Shown here in pieces: positions 1 to 8,509 of a stretch of 64,000 bases of DNA (positions are counted from its first letter, which is position 1; every line of letters starts with the position of its first letter). The notes under the pieces were generated by a model that saw nothing but the letters and a program-made list of their open reading frames with translations, was not told the DNA's origin and did no database searches. A program made the translations under genes and the position numbers. Location of the stretch: positions 3,003,501-3,067,500 of the forward strand of contig NZ_JAPZBC010000001.1 of NCBI RefSeq assembly GCF_027460265.1, given 5' to 3'. Origin of the DNA: Streptomyces sp. WMMC940 (GTDB lineage Bacteria > Actinomycetota > Actinomycetes > Streptomycetales > Streptomycetaceae).

Positions 1-307
1 TCACCCGACCGGGCTTGACGTTCGCGACCCACCACTCCGGCGAACCCTTACCGGAACCCATGCGGGTCTCGGCAGGCTTCTTCGTCAGCGGACGGTCCGG
101 GTAGATGTTGATCCAGACCTTGCCGCCACGCTTGATGTGACGGGTCATCGCGATACGAGCGGCCTCGATCTGACGGTTCGTCACGTACGCCGGGGTGAGC
201 GCCTGGATGCCGTACTCGCCGAACGCAACCTGCGTACCACCCTTGGACATACCGCTGCGCTTCGGGTGGTGCTGCTTGCGGTGCTTGACCCTACGGGGGA
301 TCAGCAT
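1..307 (-). CDS. rplP: 50S ribosomal protein L16, C-terminus cut by window edge
   Basis: L16 of the large ribosomal subunit, which helps organise the A-site region of 23S rRNA. The first 102 codons are present, beginning [19 protein letters not shown], a typical L16 N-terminus rich in basic residues. The frame is open at base 1, so about 35 C-terminal residues lie outside the window. It starts 5 nt after the rpsC stop codon, so it is co-transcribed in the S10 operon. Nothing unusual is seen. Confidence 0.97.
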   Translation of the reverse strand, partial: MLIPRRVKHRKQHHPKRSGMSKGGTQVAFGEYGIQALTPAYVTNRQIEAARIAMTRHIKRGGKVWINIYPDRPLTKKPAETRMGSGKGSPEWWVANVKPGRV

Positions 308-312
308 TTCGG

Positions 313-1167
313 TCAGGCCTCCGTTCCGGTGCTCTCAGCAGCCGGAGCGGCAGCGGCGGGGGCGTCGGCCTTGGGAGCCTCGGCCGACTGCTGCTGGCCG
401 CCCTGGGCCGACTGCTGCTGCGGCTTGCGACCGCGACCGCCACGCTCGCCACCACGGCCACCACGGGCCGGGCGGTCGGAGCCACCACGGGCCGGACGGT
501 TGCCGGCGCGGGCAGCGGCGTTCTCGGCGCGGACCTCGGCGATGTTCTTGACATCGCCCTTGTAGATCCAGACCTTCACGCCGATGCGGCCGAAGGTGGT
601 CTTGGCCTCGAAGAAGCCGTACTCGACGTTCGCGCGGAGCGTGTGCAGCGGCACACGGCCCTCGCGGTAGAACTCCGAGCGGGACATCTCGGCGCCGCCG
701 AGACGGCCACCACACTGGATCTTGATGCCCTTGGCGCCCGCCTTCATGGCCGACTGCATGCTCTTGCGCATGGCGCGGCGGAAGGAGACGCGGGAGGACA
801 GCTGCTCGGCAACGGCCTGGGCCACGAGCTGAGCGTCGACCTCGGGGTTCTTGACCTCGAGGATGTTCAGCTGGACCTGCTTGCCCGTGAGCTTCTCGAG
901 GTCGCCGCGGATGCGGTCGGCCTCGGCGCCACGGCGGCCGATGACGATGCCGGGACGCGCGGTGTGGATGTCCACCCGCACGCGGTCACGGGTGCGCTCG
1001 ATCTCGACCTTGGAGATGCCGGCGCGCTCCATGCCGGACGTCATCATCCGACGGATGGCGACGTCTTCCTTGACGTAGTCCTTGTACAGCTTGTCGGCGT
1101 ACCAGCGGGACTTGAAGTCCGTGGTGATGCCGAGCCGGAACCCGTGCGGGTTTACCTTCTGGCCCAT
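313..1167 (-). CDS. rpsC: 30S ribosomal protein S3
   Basis: S3 lies at the mRNA entry side of the 30S head. The protein has 284 aa and starts [20 protein letters not shown]-binding domain is visible at about residues 40-110, with the loop [14 protein letters not shown], followed by the S3 C-terminal domain to about residue 210. The last roughly 65 residues are a low-complexity tail rich in Arg-Gly, then Gln, then Ala, as is usual for actinobacterial S3 and longer than in E. coli. The start ATG overlaps the rplV stop by one base (TAATG), suggesting translational coupling. Confidence 0.98.
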   Translation of the reverse strand: MGQKVNPHGFRLGITTDFKSRWYADKLYKDYVKEDVAIRRMMTSGMERAGISKVEIERTRDRVRVDIHTARPGIVIGRRGAEADRIRGDLEKLTGKQVQLNILEVKNPEVDAQLVAQAVAEQLSSRVSFRRAMRKSMQSAMKAGAKGIKIQCGGRLGGAEMSRSEFYREGRVPLHTLRANVEYGFFEAKTTFGRIGVKVWIYKGDVKNIAEVRAENAAARAGNRPARGGSDRPARGGRGGERGGRGRKPQQQSAQGGQQQSAEAPKADAPAAAAPAAESTGTEA

Positions 1168-1514
1168 TACCGGGTTCCTTCCTTGCTGCTGACGACCACG
1201 GTGATGTGGCTGGTCCGCTTGCGGATCCGGTAGGCACGGCCCTGGGCGCGCGGACGGAACCGCTTCAGGGTCGGGCCCTCGTCGACGTACGCCTCGCTGA
1301 TGAACAGCGAGGAGGCGTCCGTGTGGTCGTAGTTGTGCGCGGCGTTGGCGATGGCGCTGTCCAGCACCTTGCCGACCGGCACGCTCGCGGCCTGCGGGGC
1401 GAAACGCAGGACCGCCTGAGCCTCCGTGGCGTCCATGCCACGGATGAGGTCCACCACGCGGCGGGCCTTCATGGGCGTGACGCGGATGTACCGCGCCTGG
1501 GCCCTGGCTTCCAT
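1167..1514 (-). CDS. rplV: 50S ribosomal protein L22
   Basis: L22 lines the polypeptide exit tunnel. The chosen start gives [20 protein letters not shown] (115 aa), the standard L22 N-terminus, with a GAAGGGA ribosome binding site just upstream. An in-frame ATG at 1538 would add eight residues (MTYTEGTT) not expected in the family. The tunnel-loop region (about residues 80-100, [15 protein letters not shown]) looks normal. The stop overlaps the rpsC start. Confidence 0.97.
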   Translation of the reverse strand: MEARAQARYIRVTPMKARRVVDLIRGMDATEAQAVLRFAPQAASVPVGKVLDSAIANAAHNYDHTDASSLFISEAYVDEGPTLKRFRPRAQGRAYRIRKRTSHITVVVSSKEGTR

Positions 1515-1556
1515 GGTTGTCCCTTCGGTGTAAGTCATAGTCGTTCCACTCCGCGA

Positions 1557-1838
1557 TTAGCGGCGCTTCGACTTCCGGTCGTCCTTGACGTGGCCGCGGA
1601 AGGTGCGAGTCGGCGAGAACTCGCCGAGCTTGTGGCCGACCATCGACTCGGTGACGAACACCGGGACGTGGGTCTTGCCGTTGTGCACCGCGATCGTGTG
1701 GCCCAGCATGGCCGGGACGATCATCGAGCGACGGGACCAGGTCTTGATGACGTTCTTGGTGCCTGCTTCGTTCTGGGCGTCCACCTTCTTGATCAGGTGG
1801 TCGTCGACGAAGGGCCCCTTCTTGAGACTGCGCGGCAT
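1557..1838 (-). CDS. rpsS: 30S ribosomal protein S19
   Basis: S19 sits in the 30S head and contacts the 50S subunit through an intersubunit bridge. The 93-aa product starts [15 protein letters not shown] and carries the family signature around [16 protein letters not shown] (about residues 68-83). Length and sequence are typical. It lies 12 nt after rplB and 42 nt before rplV in the same operon. Confidence 0.98.
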   Translation of the reverse strand: MPRSLKKGPFVDDHLIKKVDAQNEAGTKNVIKTWSRRSMIVPAMLGHTIAVHNGKTHVPVFVTESMVGHKLGEFSPTRTFRGHVKDDRKSKRR

Positions 1839-1850
1839 CTAAACCCGCTC

Positions 1851-2687
1851 CTAGCGCTTCTTGTTCGTCTTGCGGCGGCGGACGATGTACTTGTTGCTCG
1901 CCTTCTTGGGAGAACGAGTACGACCCTCCTTCTGACCCCAGGGGGAGACCGGGTGGCGACCACCGGAGGTCTTGCCCTCACCACCACCGTGCGGGTGGTC
2001 GACCGGGTTCATGGCGACACCGCGGACGGTCGGGCGAACGCCCTTCCAGCGCATACGGCCGGCCTTGCCCCAGTTGATGTTCGACTGCTCGGCGTTGCCG
2101 ACCTCGCCGACGGTGGCGCGGCAGCGGACGTCGACCAGGCGGATCTCACCGGACGGCATGCGCAGGTGGGCCATGGAGCCCTCCTTCGCCAGCAGCTGCA
2201 CGGAGGCACCCGCGGAGCGGGCGAACTTCGCGCCGCCGCCGGGCCGCAGCTCGATGGCGTGCAGGGTCGTACCGACCGGGATGTTGCGCAGCGCCAGGTT
2301 GTTGCCGGGCTTGATGTCGGCACCGGGGCCGTTCTCGATCCGGTCACCCTGCGACAGACCGCGCGGGGCGAGGATGTAGCGCTTCTCGCCGTCCGCGTAG
2401 TGCAGCAGCGCGATGCGCGCGGTGCGGTTGGGGTCGTACTCGATGTGCGCGACCTTGGCCGGCACGCCGTCCTTGTCGTGACGACGGAAGTCGATCACGC
2501 GGTAGGCGCGCTTGTGGCCACCACCCTGGTGGCGAACGGTCACACGACCGGCGTTGTTACGGCCGCCCTTGCTGTGCAGGGGGCGGACCAGCGACTTCTC
2601 CGGCGTGGACCGCGTGATCTCGACGAAGTCGGCGACGCTGGAGCCACGACGGCCCGGAGTCGTCGGCTTGTACTTGCGGATACCCAT
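1851..2687 (-). CDS. rplB: 50S ribosomal protein L2
   Basis: L2 is a primary 23S rRNA-binding protein needed for subunit association and peptidyl-transferase function. It has 278 aa and starts [18 protein letters not shown]. The C-terminal signature [14 protein letters not shown] (about residues 225-240), which contains the conserved histidine, is intact, followed by a basic tail RRRKTNKKR. It is in the S10 operon between rplW and rpsS. Confidence 0.98.
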   Translation of the reverse strand: MGIRKYKPTTPGRRGSSVADFVEITRSTPEKSLVRPLHSKGGRNNAGRVTVRHQGGGHKRAYRVIDFRRHDKDGVPAKVAHIEYDPNRTARIALLHYADGEKRYILAPRGLSQGDRIENGPGADIKPGNNLALRNIPVGTTLHAIELRPGGGAKFARSAGASVQLLAKEGSMAHLRMPSGEIRLVDVRCRATVGEVGNAEQSNINWGKAGRMRWKGVRPTVRGVAMNPVDHPHGGGEGKTSGGRHPVSPWGQKEGRTRSPKKASNKYIVRRRKTNKKR

Positions 2688-2724
2688 TTCTCAGTCCTCG
2701 TCCGATATCGGACCAAGGTCTCCG

Positions 2725-3039
2725 TTAGGAGGCCTGGCCGAAGATGTCGATACGGTCGCCCTCGGCGAGGGTCACGATGGCGCGCTTGGTGTTGGCGCGC
2801 TTGCCGAAACCGGTGCGGGTGCGCTTGCGCTTGCCCTGACGGTTGATCGTGTTCACCCCGGTGACCTTGACCGAGAAGACCGCCTCGACGGCCTGCTTGA
2901 TCTGGGTCTTGTTGGCGTTGGGCGCGACGATGAACGTGTACTTGTTCTCGTCCAGCAGCGCGTAGCTCTTCTCCGAGACGACCGGCTTGACGAGAACGTC
3001 ACGCGGGTCGGTGAAGGTCTTGCTGGTGATCTCGGCCAT
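2725..3039 (-). CDS. rplW: 50S ribosomal protein L23
   Basis: L23 lies at the peptide tunnel exit and is the docking site for trigger factor and SRP. The protein has 104 aa ([20 protein letters not shown]...). The core [21 protein letters not shown] is typical, and the basic loop [15 protein letters not shown] is present. The start overlaps the rplD stop by one base, a translational-coupling arrangement. Confidence 0.97.
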   Translation of the reverse strand: MAEITSKTFTDPRDVLVKPVVSEKSYALLDENKYTFIVAPNANKTQIKQAVEAVFSVKVTGVNTINRQGKRKRTRTGFGKRANTKRAIVTLAEGDRIDIFGQAS

Positions 3040-3689
3040 CAGGCTTCGCTCCCCTCATTGTCGTTGGCCTTGGGGCCGGACACGAAGGACTCGAAGGCGG
3101 CCTGGGTGAAGACCACGTCGTCGGAGACGAGCACGTCGTACGTGTTCAGCTGGCCCGGCTCCAGGATGTGCACCTGGGGCAGGTTGCGGGCGGACAGCCA
3201 CGCGGCCTCGTCGGTGCGCTCGGCGACCAGGAGCAGGTTCTTGCGCTCCGAGATCTTGCCGAGCAGCGTCTTGGCGGCCTTGGTGGAGACCTCGCCCTCG
3301 ACCACGCCGGAGACGACGTGGATGCGGGAGTTGCGGGCCCGGTCGGTGAGGGCACCGCGCAGGGCGGCTGCCTTCATCTTCTTCGGGGTCCGCTGCGAGT
3401 AGTCGCGCGGCACGGGGCCGTGCACGACGCCACCGCCGGCGAACTGCGGCGCACGGGTCGAGCCCTGACGCGCGCGGCCGGTGCCCTTCTGGCGGTAGGG
3501 CTTCCTGCCACCGCCACGGACCTCGCCGCGGGTCTTGGTCTTGTGCGTGCCCTGGCGGGCAGCGGCCAGCTGCGCGACGACGACCTGGTGGATCAGCGGA
3601 ACGCTGACCTTGGCGTCGAAGATCTCCGCGGGGAGCTCGACGCTACCGGCCTTGTCGCCAGCGGGCGAAAGGATGTCAATGGTGCTCAT
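3039..3689 (-). CDS. rplD: 50S ribosomal protein L4
   Basis: L4 is a large-subunit assembly protein whose extended loop reaches the exit tunnel. In E. coli it also represses the S10 operon; whether that holds here is unknown. The protein has 216 aa. The tunnel loop is recognisable at about residues 50-100 ([37 protein letters not shown]). It follows rplC by 8 nt. Confidence 0.98.
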   Translation of the reverse strand: MSTIDILSPAGDKAGSVELPAEIFDAKVSVPLIHQVVVAQLAAARQGTHKTKTRGEVRGGGRKPYRQKGTGRARQGSTRAPQFAGGGVVHGPVPRDYSQRTPKKMKAAALRGALTDRARNSRIHVVSGVVEGEVSTKAAKTLLGKISERKNLLLVAERTDEAAWLSARNLPQVHILEPGQLNTYDVLVSDDVVFTQAAFESFVSGPKANDNEGSEA

Positions 3690-3697
3690 CGGTTACC

Positions 3698-4342
3698 TCA
3701 GGCCCCCTTGGCCGCGGTACGGACCAGGACGAGGCCGCCGTTCGGACCGGGAACCGCGCCCTTGATGAGCAGCAGACCCTTCTCCGCGTCAACGGCGTGG
3801 ACGGTCAGGTTCTGGGTGGTGACCCGCTCGTTGCCCATGCGGCCCGCCATACGGAGGCCCTTGAACACACGGCCCGGGGTGGCGCAGCCACCGATGGAAC
3901 CGGGGGAGCGGTGCTTGCGCTGGGTGCCGTGTCCGGCGCCCAGGCCACGGAAGTTGTGGCGCTTCATGACACCGGCGAAGCCCTTGCCCTTGCTCTTGCC
4001 GGTGACGTCGACCTTCACGCCCGCCTCGAAGACCTCGGCGGTGATCTCCTGGCCGAGGGTGTACTCGCCGGCGTCGGCGGTACGGATCTCGACGAGGTGA
4101 CGACGGGGGGTGACGTCGGCCTTGGCGAAGTGGCCCTTGAGGGGCTTGTTCACCTTGCGCGGGTCGATCTCGCCGAAGGCGATCTGGACCGACTCGTAGC
4201 CGTCGGTGTCGTTCGTACGGATCTGGGTGACGACATTGGGGCCGGCCTTGACGACGGTGACCGGGACGACACGGTTGTTCTCGTCCCAGACCTGAGTCAT
4301 GCCGAGCTTCTCGCCCAGGATGCCCTTGATCTGCTTAGCCAT
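3698..4342 (-). CDS. rplC: 50S ribosomal protein L3
   Basis: L3 is an early assembly protein near the peptidyl-transferase centre. With the ATG at 4342 the product is 214 aa, [20 protein letters not shown], the normal length. The frame is open further upstream, but that part overlaps rpsJ. The signature [20 protein letters not shown] (about residues 122-141) is intact. It starts 13 nt after rpsJ. Confidence 0.97.
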   Translation of the reverse strand: MAKQIKGILGEKLGMTQVWDENNRVVPVTVVKAGPNVVTQIRTNDTDGYESVQIAFGEIDPRKVNKPLKGHFAKADVTPRRHLVEIRTADAGEYTLGQEITAEVFEAGVKVDVTGKSKGKGFAGVMKRHNFRGLGAGHGTQRKHRSPGSIGGCATPGRVFKGLRMAGRMGNERVTTQNLTVHAVDAEKGLLLIKGAVPGPNGGLVLVRTAAKGA

Positions 4343-4355
4343 CTCGCGCGTCACC

Positions 4356-4664
4356 TCAGAGCTTGATCTCGATGTCGACGCCGGCCGGCAGGTCGAGACG
4401 CATGAGCGAGTCGACCGTCTTCGGCGTGGGGTCGAGGATGTCGATGAGGCGCTTGTGCGTGCGCATCTCGAAGTGCTCGCGCGAGTCCTTGTACTTGTGC
4501 GGCGACTTGATGACGCAGTACACGTTCTTCTCAGTGGGCAGCGGCACCGGGCCCGCGACCGACGCACCAGTACGGGTCACCGTCTCGACGATCTTCTTCG
4601 CCGAGGAGTCGATGACCTCGTGGTCGTAGGCCTTGAGCCGGATGCGGATCTTCTGTCCCGCCAT
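4356..4664 (-). CDS. rpsJ: 30S ribosomal protein S10 (also NusE)
   Basis: S10 is a 30S head protein that also joins NusB/NusG antitermination complexes. The product is 102 aa, [20 protein letters not shown], typical in length. The start at 4664 is preceded by a weak purine-rich site. The frame is open far upstream but is non-coding there. It is the first gene of the S10 operon and is preceded by a roughly 375-nt leader from the promoter at 5,048-5,075. Confidence 0.98.
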   Translation of the reverse strand: MAGQKIRIRLKAYDHEVIDSSAKKIVETVTRTGASVAGPVPLPTEKNVYCVIKSPHKYKDSREHFEMRTHKRLIDILDPTPKTVDSLMRLDLPAGVDIEIKL

Positions 4665-4725
4665 GGCTACTTCGTAGTCCTGTCTCTCGTAACGCTCCGG
4701 AACCCGGTGTTCCCAGCCCTCTCCT

Positions 4726-4750
4726 CCGACCCACGCGGTCGGGCGTGTCG
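4726..4750 (-). promoter_or_regulatory. Leader hairpin of the rpsJ operon, shared with rpsL
   Basis: Read as mRNA, CGACACGC is followed by a 6-bp stem CCGACC/GGUCGG with loop GCGUG, ending 62 nt before the rpsJ start codon. The same 25 nt with a single change occurs 51 nt before rpsL (16,153-16,177). No U-run follows, so it is not an intrinsic terminator. A regulatory role is inferred only from this sharing between two ribosomal-protein leaders. Confidence 0.6.
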
Positions 4751-5047
4751 CGCTCCCGCTACGCAGATGTCCGATGACCGGATTTCCCTGCTGGAGGGGA
4801 TTGCGATCCGCAGAAGAGACCGCTGGACGGGGGCGAGGGCCCACCGGGTGCCTGGCCGGCGCCCCGCTGACACTTCCCGGAAGATTCCCGTACGTCCGCC
4901 CCAGCGCTGCCGGGAGGCAGTTGGGACGACGAGTACTGTGGGACTCGCTTCCGGTCCTCCCGGCGGGAGGCGCGCAGCATCGGCACTCAACCGAGCAACC
5001 CGGACAGTCTGCCATACGGGCCGCGACGGACGCCAATCGAGCCGAAG

Positions 5048-5075
5048 AGATTACCCCGCGGGGTCGACCTGTCAA
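5048..5075 (-). promoter_or_regulatory. Probable vegetative promoter of the S10 operon
   Basis: On the minus strand a -35 box TTGACA (5,070-5,075) is separated by 16 nt from a -10 box TAATCT (5,048-5,053). Both are close to the consensus for the principal sigma factor (HrdB in Streptomyces). It predicts a transcript start near 5,040 and a roughly 375-nt leader before rpsJ. Confidence 0.6.
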
Positions 5076-5383
5076 ACCGCGCCACGCACGGGTGCGGCAG
5101 CGCCCTCGGGCCGGGCGTCCGGGTGGCCCGCGGACCGTTCCCCGGCCCGAACGGACGATCGAAGCCAACTTCCCCCCGCCGGAGCCCTGTTGGCCTCTCC
5201 CCCGTCCCCGCGCCCAGCGGGCGCGGCACCGCAGCCCGGCCGCTCCCCGGTACGAGACCGCCCTCGACCCGACAGGGGTGGGCTCTCCGCGGGGCCACGG
5301 GTCCGCTCTCGCACGAGGCTCCTCGCCTCCCCGTCGGGTGTCGCGCCGCACCCGCCGGGCGACGGGCGCGGCGCGGCAACCCG

Positions 5384-6544
5384 TCAGGTACGCGTCACCG
5401 TCCCGCACTCCTGCGGCAGGGCGTCCAGATCCTTGCTGCGGTCGTACGGGTCCACGGCCGGGCCGGACCCTTCGGGGCCGGGGGCCTGGTCCGCCCGGAA
5501 CTGCGGGTGGAAGTACCCGTCGCCGTCCCGCGCGCAGTCGGTGTTCCCGGTGGTCGACTTCCACGCGACCACGACCAGCCTGCCCGGCGTCGTCACCGTC
5601 CCCGCCGGGTCGTACAGGGCGACCGTCAGCTCCCTGCGGACGATCGTGCGCGCCACCTCGTCCGCGCCCGCCTTCGCCTTCACCAGGGGGTAGACGAAGG
5701 TGTAGTCGGCCTTGACCTCGACGGAGCCGTCGCGGTCGCCCTTGGCGAAGGTCAGCCGCCCTCGGGTCTTGACCGCGTCCCCCACCACACGCGCCTCGGC
5801 CGGGTCGAAGCGGCTGAGGAGCCACAGGGGGTCCTGATCCTCGCGGGGCGCGCGCAGCCCCTTCTCCATCAGGCCGTGGCCGTCCTTCTGGAGCGGGTCC
5901 AGCAGCCGGAGCGCCTTCGCCGGGTGCTCACCCCGGAGGGTCGCGGGATCGAGGTTCGACGCGACCAGCAGCTCCTTCGTGCTGCGCAGCGCAAGCGCGA
6001 CCTGCTCCCGGCTCATCCCGCCGACCGCCCTGGCCTCGGGCACCTCGATCCCCGCCGCCCCGTCCGCCCAGGCCACCGCCGGAGACCCCCGGAACGGCTC
6101 CTTCAGGGTCGGCGTGTCCGGGAAGAGCTCCTCGGAGGGCGCCGCCGTGGGACGCGCGGTCTCCGCGGCGAGCGGTGCGGCGTCCGTGCCGGAACCGCCC
6201 CCGGCGCCCGGGAGCCGGTCGACGACCAGTTCCGGCCGGACGGCGACGACGGCGAGCGCCAGGGCGGCCGCCCCGACGAGGAGCGGCGCCGGCCACCGGC
6301 GCTTCCGCGACCGCCGGCCCCACCGGGGCGCCCGCCCGGCAGCGCTCTCCTCCGCCCGCAGCCGCCCGGTCACCATGCGCGCTCGCGCTGACGGCTCCAC
6401 GGGCGCGTCCCGCCCGCCCTCCCCGGCCGTGCGAAGGAACTCGGCCCATTCCTCGTCCGAAACCGACGACCCGTCACCGGGCCGGCCCTCCGGCGTACTC
6501 GTTCCCACTGGTCCCCACCCCTGGTCGGGGCACACCGTGCCCAT
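5384..6544 (-). CDS. Membrane-anchored protein of unknown function
   Basis: I do not recognise the family. With the start at 6,544 the product is 386 aa ([20 protein letters not shown]). Residues 1-84 are polar and end in a basic stretch (RRSRKRRW). One membrane helix follows at about 85-103 ([18 protein letters not shown]). The rest (about 280 aa) would therefore be outside the cell, starting with a Pro/Ala-rich linker and followed by a mixed alpha/beta-like region. The upstream frame is open but has no family-like content. It is a single gene, divergent from the RNA-repair operon. Confidence 0.7.
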   Translation of the reverse strand: MGTVCPDQGWGPVGTSTPEGRPGDGSSVSDEEWAEFLRTAGEGGRDAPVEPSARARMVTGRLRAEESAAGRAPRWGRRSRKRRWPAPLLVGAAALALAVVAVRPELVVDRLPGAGGGSGTDAAPLAAETARPTAAPSEELFPDTPTLKEPFRGSPAVAWADGAAGIEVPEARAVGGMSREQVALALRSTKELLVASNLDPATLRGEHPAKALRLLDPLQKDGHGLMEKGLRAPREDQDPLWLLSRFDPAEARVVGDAVKTRGRLTFAKGDRDGSVEVKADYTFVYPLVKAKAGADEVARTIVRRELTVALYDPAGTVTTPGRLVVVAWKSTTGNTDCARDGDGYFHPQFRADQAPGPEGSGPAVDPYDRSKDLDALPQECGTVTRT

Positions 6545-6829
6545 GTCGTGGACATTCCACGAATAGGCGGAGGATACAAGCAGTCGCCGACCGGCTTCTT
6601 TCTCGAGCACGAGGCAACCCGCCGCCGGCGCGGCGCCGGCTGACGGGGGAAGGGACCGGCCGCAGGACGTGGGCGAGAGGCGGGGGCCGCCGCCGTACCC
6701 CGGGGCCACCGCCCGCAGGTCCCCCCGCGGCACCGGGCGCCCGGCCCCCGGCTATTTCGGTCGAGCACCGTCGTACCCCCCGCCTACAGTGGCGACGCAC
6801 CGCATGAAGTGACGGGGGGACGGATCACC

Positions 6830-8509
6830 ATGGGCCGGCATCCGGCGCGTACGCACTATCCGCGCACGCCGCACCTGCCGTGGTCGCCCGGCGCGTCGAG
6901 CGACGACATACGGACCGGGGACCTCGCCGCGCTGCACGGCCGGGAGGTCGTCGTCACCGAGAAGCTCGACGGCGAGAACACCACGCTGTACGGCGACGGG
7001 CTGCACGCACGGTCGCCCGACTCCGCGCACCATCCGTCGCGGGCCTGGGTGAAGGCGCTCCAGGGCCGCATCGCCGACCGGATCCCGGCGGGTTGGCGGG
7101 TGTGCGGGGAGAACGTGTACGCCCGGCACTCGCTCGCCTACGACGACCTGGAGAGCTGGTTCTACGGCTTCTCCGTCTGGGACGGCGACGGCCGCTGCCT
7201 CGACTGGGACGGCGGCTCGGACTTCCTGCGCGGACTCGGAATCCCCGTGCCGCGCGTGCTGTGGCGCGGGGTCTTCGACGAACGGGCCCTGCGGCGGCTC
7301 AAGGTCGACACCGAGCGCCACGAGGGGTACGTCGTCCGCACAGCCGGTGGCTTCGCCGCCGAGGAGTTCCGTCACCGGGTCGCCAAGTGGGTCCGGCCGG
7401 GACACGTCCGCACCTCCACCCACTGGATGCACGCCGCCGTCGTGGTGAACGGACTGGCACCGTCCGCCGCGCTGTGGGCGGTGCGGTCGGGGGCGGCACC
7501 GGACCCGGCCGCCCTGCTCGAGGCGGTAGGACTGCCGGACGGCGACGCCCGGGCCGCCGGCGACGTCGCCGCCCGTCTCGGCGGCACCGGGGACGAACGG
7601 CTCGCGGGCGTGCTCGCCGGACTGCTGCACACGCGGCACCGCGGGACGCTCGCCGGCCGGCTGGCCCGGCCGCTCGGTCTCCCGCTCGCCCGGCGCGTCG
7701 CCGATCTCGTCGGCCTGCACACCGGGCTGCACCGCCCCTACCCCGACGAGCAGCGCCGGACCGGGCTGCTGCGGATGTCGTACGCCGTCGGCCTGGACGC
7801 GCTGCACGCCGTCGCCGCCGCGACCGCCCCGGACGCGGCGGCCCGTGAGCAGGTCGAGTGGTCCGCCCTCCACGCCGAGGAGGTACGCCCGATCGGTCCG
7901 CTGCGGGAGGCGTTCGCCGGGCTGGACCCGGAGGCCGCGGCCCGCTGCCTGGGCGAGGCCCGTGAGGCGTACGCGCTGGGCCGCGTCGGGACCGTCGAGG
8001 AGGCCGTCGCGGCCACCTGGCGCCGGCGCTCCGGGAACTTCCCGCGGCTGATCCACCTGGTCGGCCCGTCCGGCAGTGGCAAGAGCACCTTCGCCCGGGC
8101 GCTGCGAGGCGTCGACGCGTACGTCTCGCTCGACGCCCTGCGCGAGGCCCGCGGCGCCCGCGGCGCCCGCGCGGACCAGAGCGCCAACGGCGAGATCCTC
8201 CGGCGGGGCCTCGACCGGCTCGGCACCGCGCTGGCGGAAGGTGCGACGGTGGTATGGGACGCCACATCCCTCAACCCGCACCAGCGGTCCCTGGTGCACG
8301 CGGTCGCCCGCCGCCGCGACGCCCTGGTCACCCACGCGGTGGTGCTCGTCGACGAGGACGAGCTGGTCCGGCGCAACGAACGGCGACCGCACCCGGTCCC
8401 GGCGGAGGTGCTCACCGCGCAGGTGCGCCGCTACGTGCCTCCGTACCCCGGTCAGGCGCACCGCACCTGGTACATCGGCGCGGGCGGCACGATCGAGGAG
8501 GAGGCGTAG
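6830..8509 (+). CDS. RNA ligase fused to a polynucleotide-kinase-like domain
   Basis: The product is 559 aa. The N-terminal part is a nucleotidyl-transferring RNA ligase. Motif I is TEKLDGEN (residues 43-50, lysine 45 the expected AMP-accepting residue), followed by YGFSVWD (motif III-like), EGYVVR (IV) and AKWVR (V). A helical segment of about 200 aa follows. A C-terminal P-loop kinase (about 400-559) carries GPSGSGKST at about 412, DATSLN, and an arginine-rich lid RRNERR. This matches enzymes that phosphorylate 5'-OH RNA ends and then reseal them. Start ATG 6,830 has GGGGGGA upstream and is preferred over GTG 6,809. The stop directly abuts the next gene. Confidence 0.85.
   Translation: MGRHPARTHYPRTPHLPWSPGASSDDIRTGDLAALHGREVVVTEKLDGENTTLYGDGLHARSPDSAHHPSRAWVKALQGRIADRIPAGWRVCGENVYARHSLAYDDLESWFYGFSVWDGDGRCLDWDGGSDFLRGLGIPVPRVLWRGVFDERALRRLKVDTERHEGYVVRTAGGFAAEEFRHRVAKWVRPGHVRTSTHWMHAAVVVNGLAPSAALWAVRSGAAPDPAALLEAVGLPDGDARAAGDVAARLGGTGDERLAGVLAGLLHTRHRGTLAGRLARPLGLPLARRVADLVGLHTGLHRPYPDEQRRTGLLRMSYAVGLDALHAVAAATAPDAAAREQVEWSALHAEEVRPIGPLREAFAGLDPEAAARCLGEAREAYALGRVGTVEEAVAATWRRRSGNFPRLIHLVGPSGSGKSTFARALRGVDAYVSLDALREARGARGARADQSANGEILRRGLDRLGTALAEGATVVWDATSLNPHQRSLVHAVARRRDALVTHAVVLVDEDELVRRNERRPHPVPAEVLTAQVRRYVPPYPGQAHRTWYIGAGGTIEEEA

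Larger units (their letters stand above)
4665..5383. other. Intergenic region upstream of rpsJ
   Basis: This 719-bp stretch holds the rpsJ leader hairpin and the S10 promoter. I see no convincing gene. The long open frames here lack ribosome binding sites and protein-like composition. The part 5,080-5,380 is very G+C-rich and lies between the convergent end of the membrane-anchored gene and the S10 promoter. Confidence 0.7.
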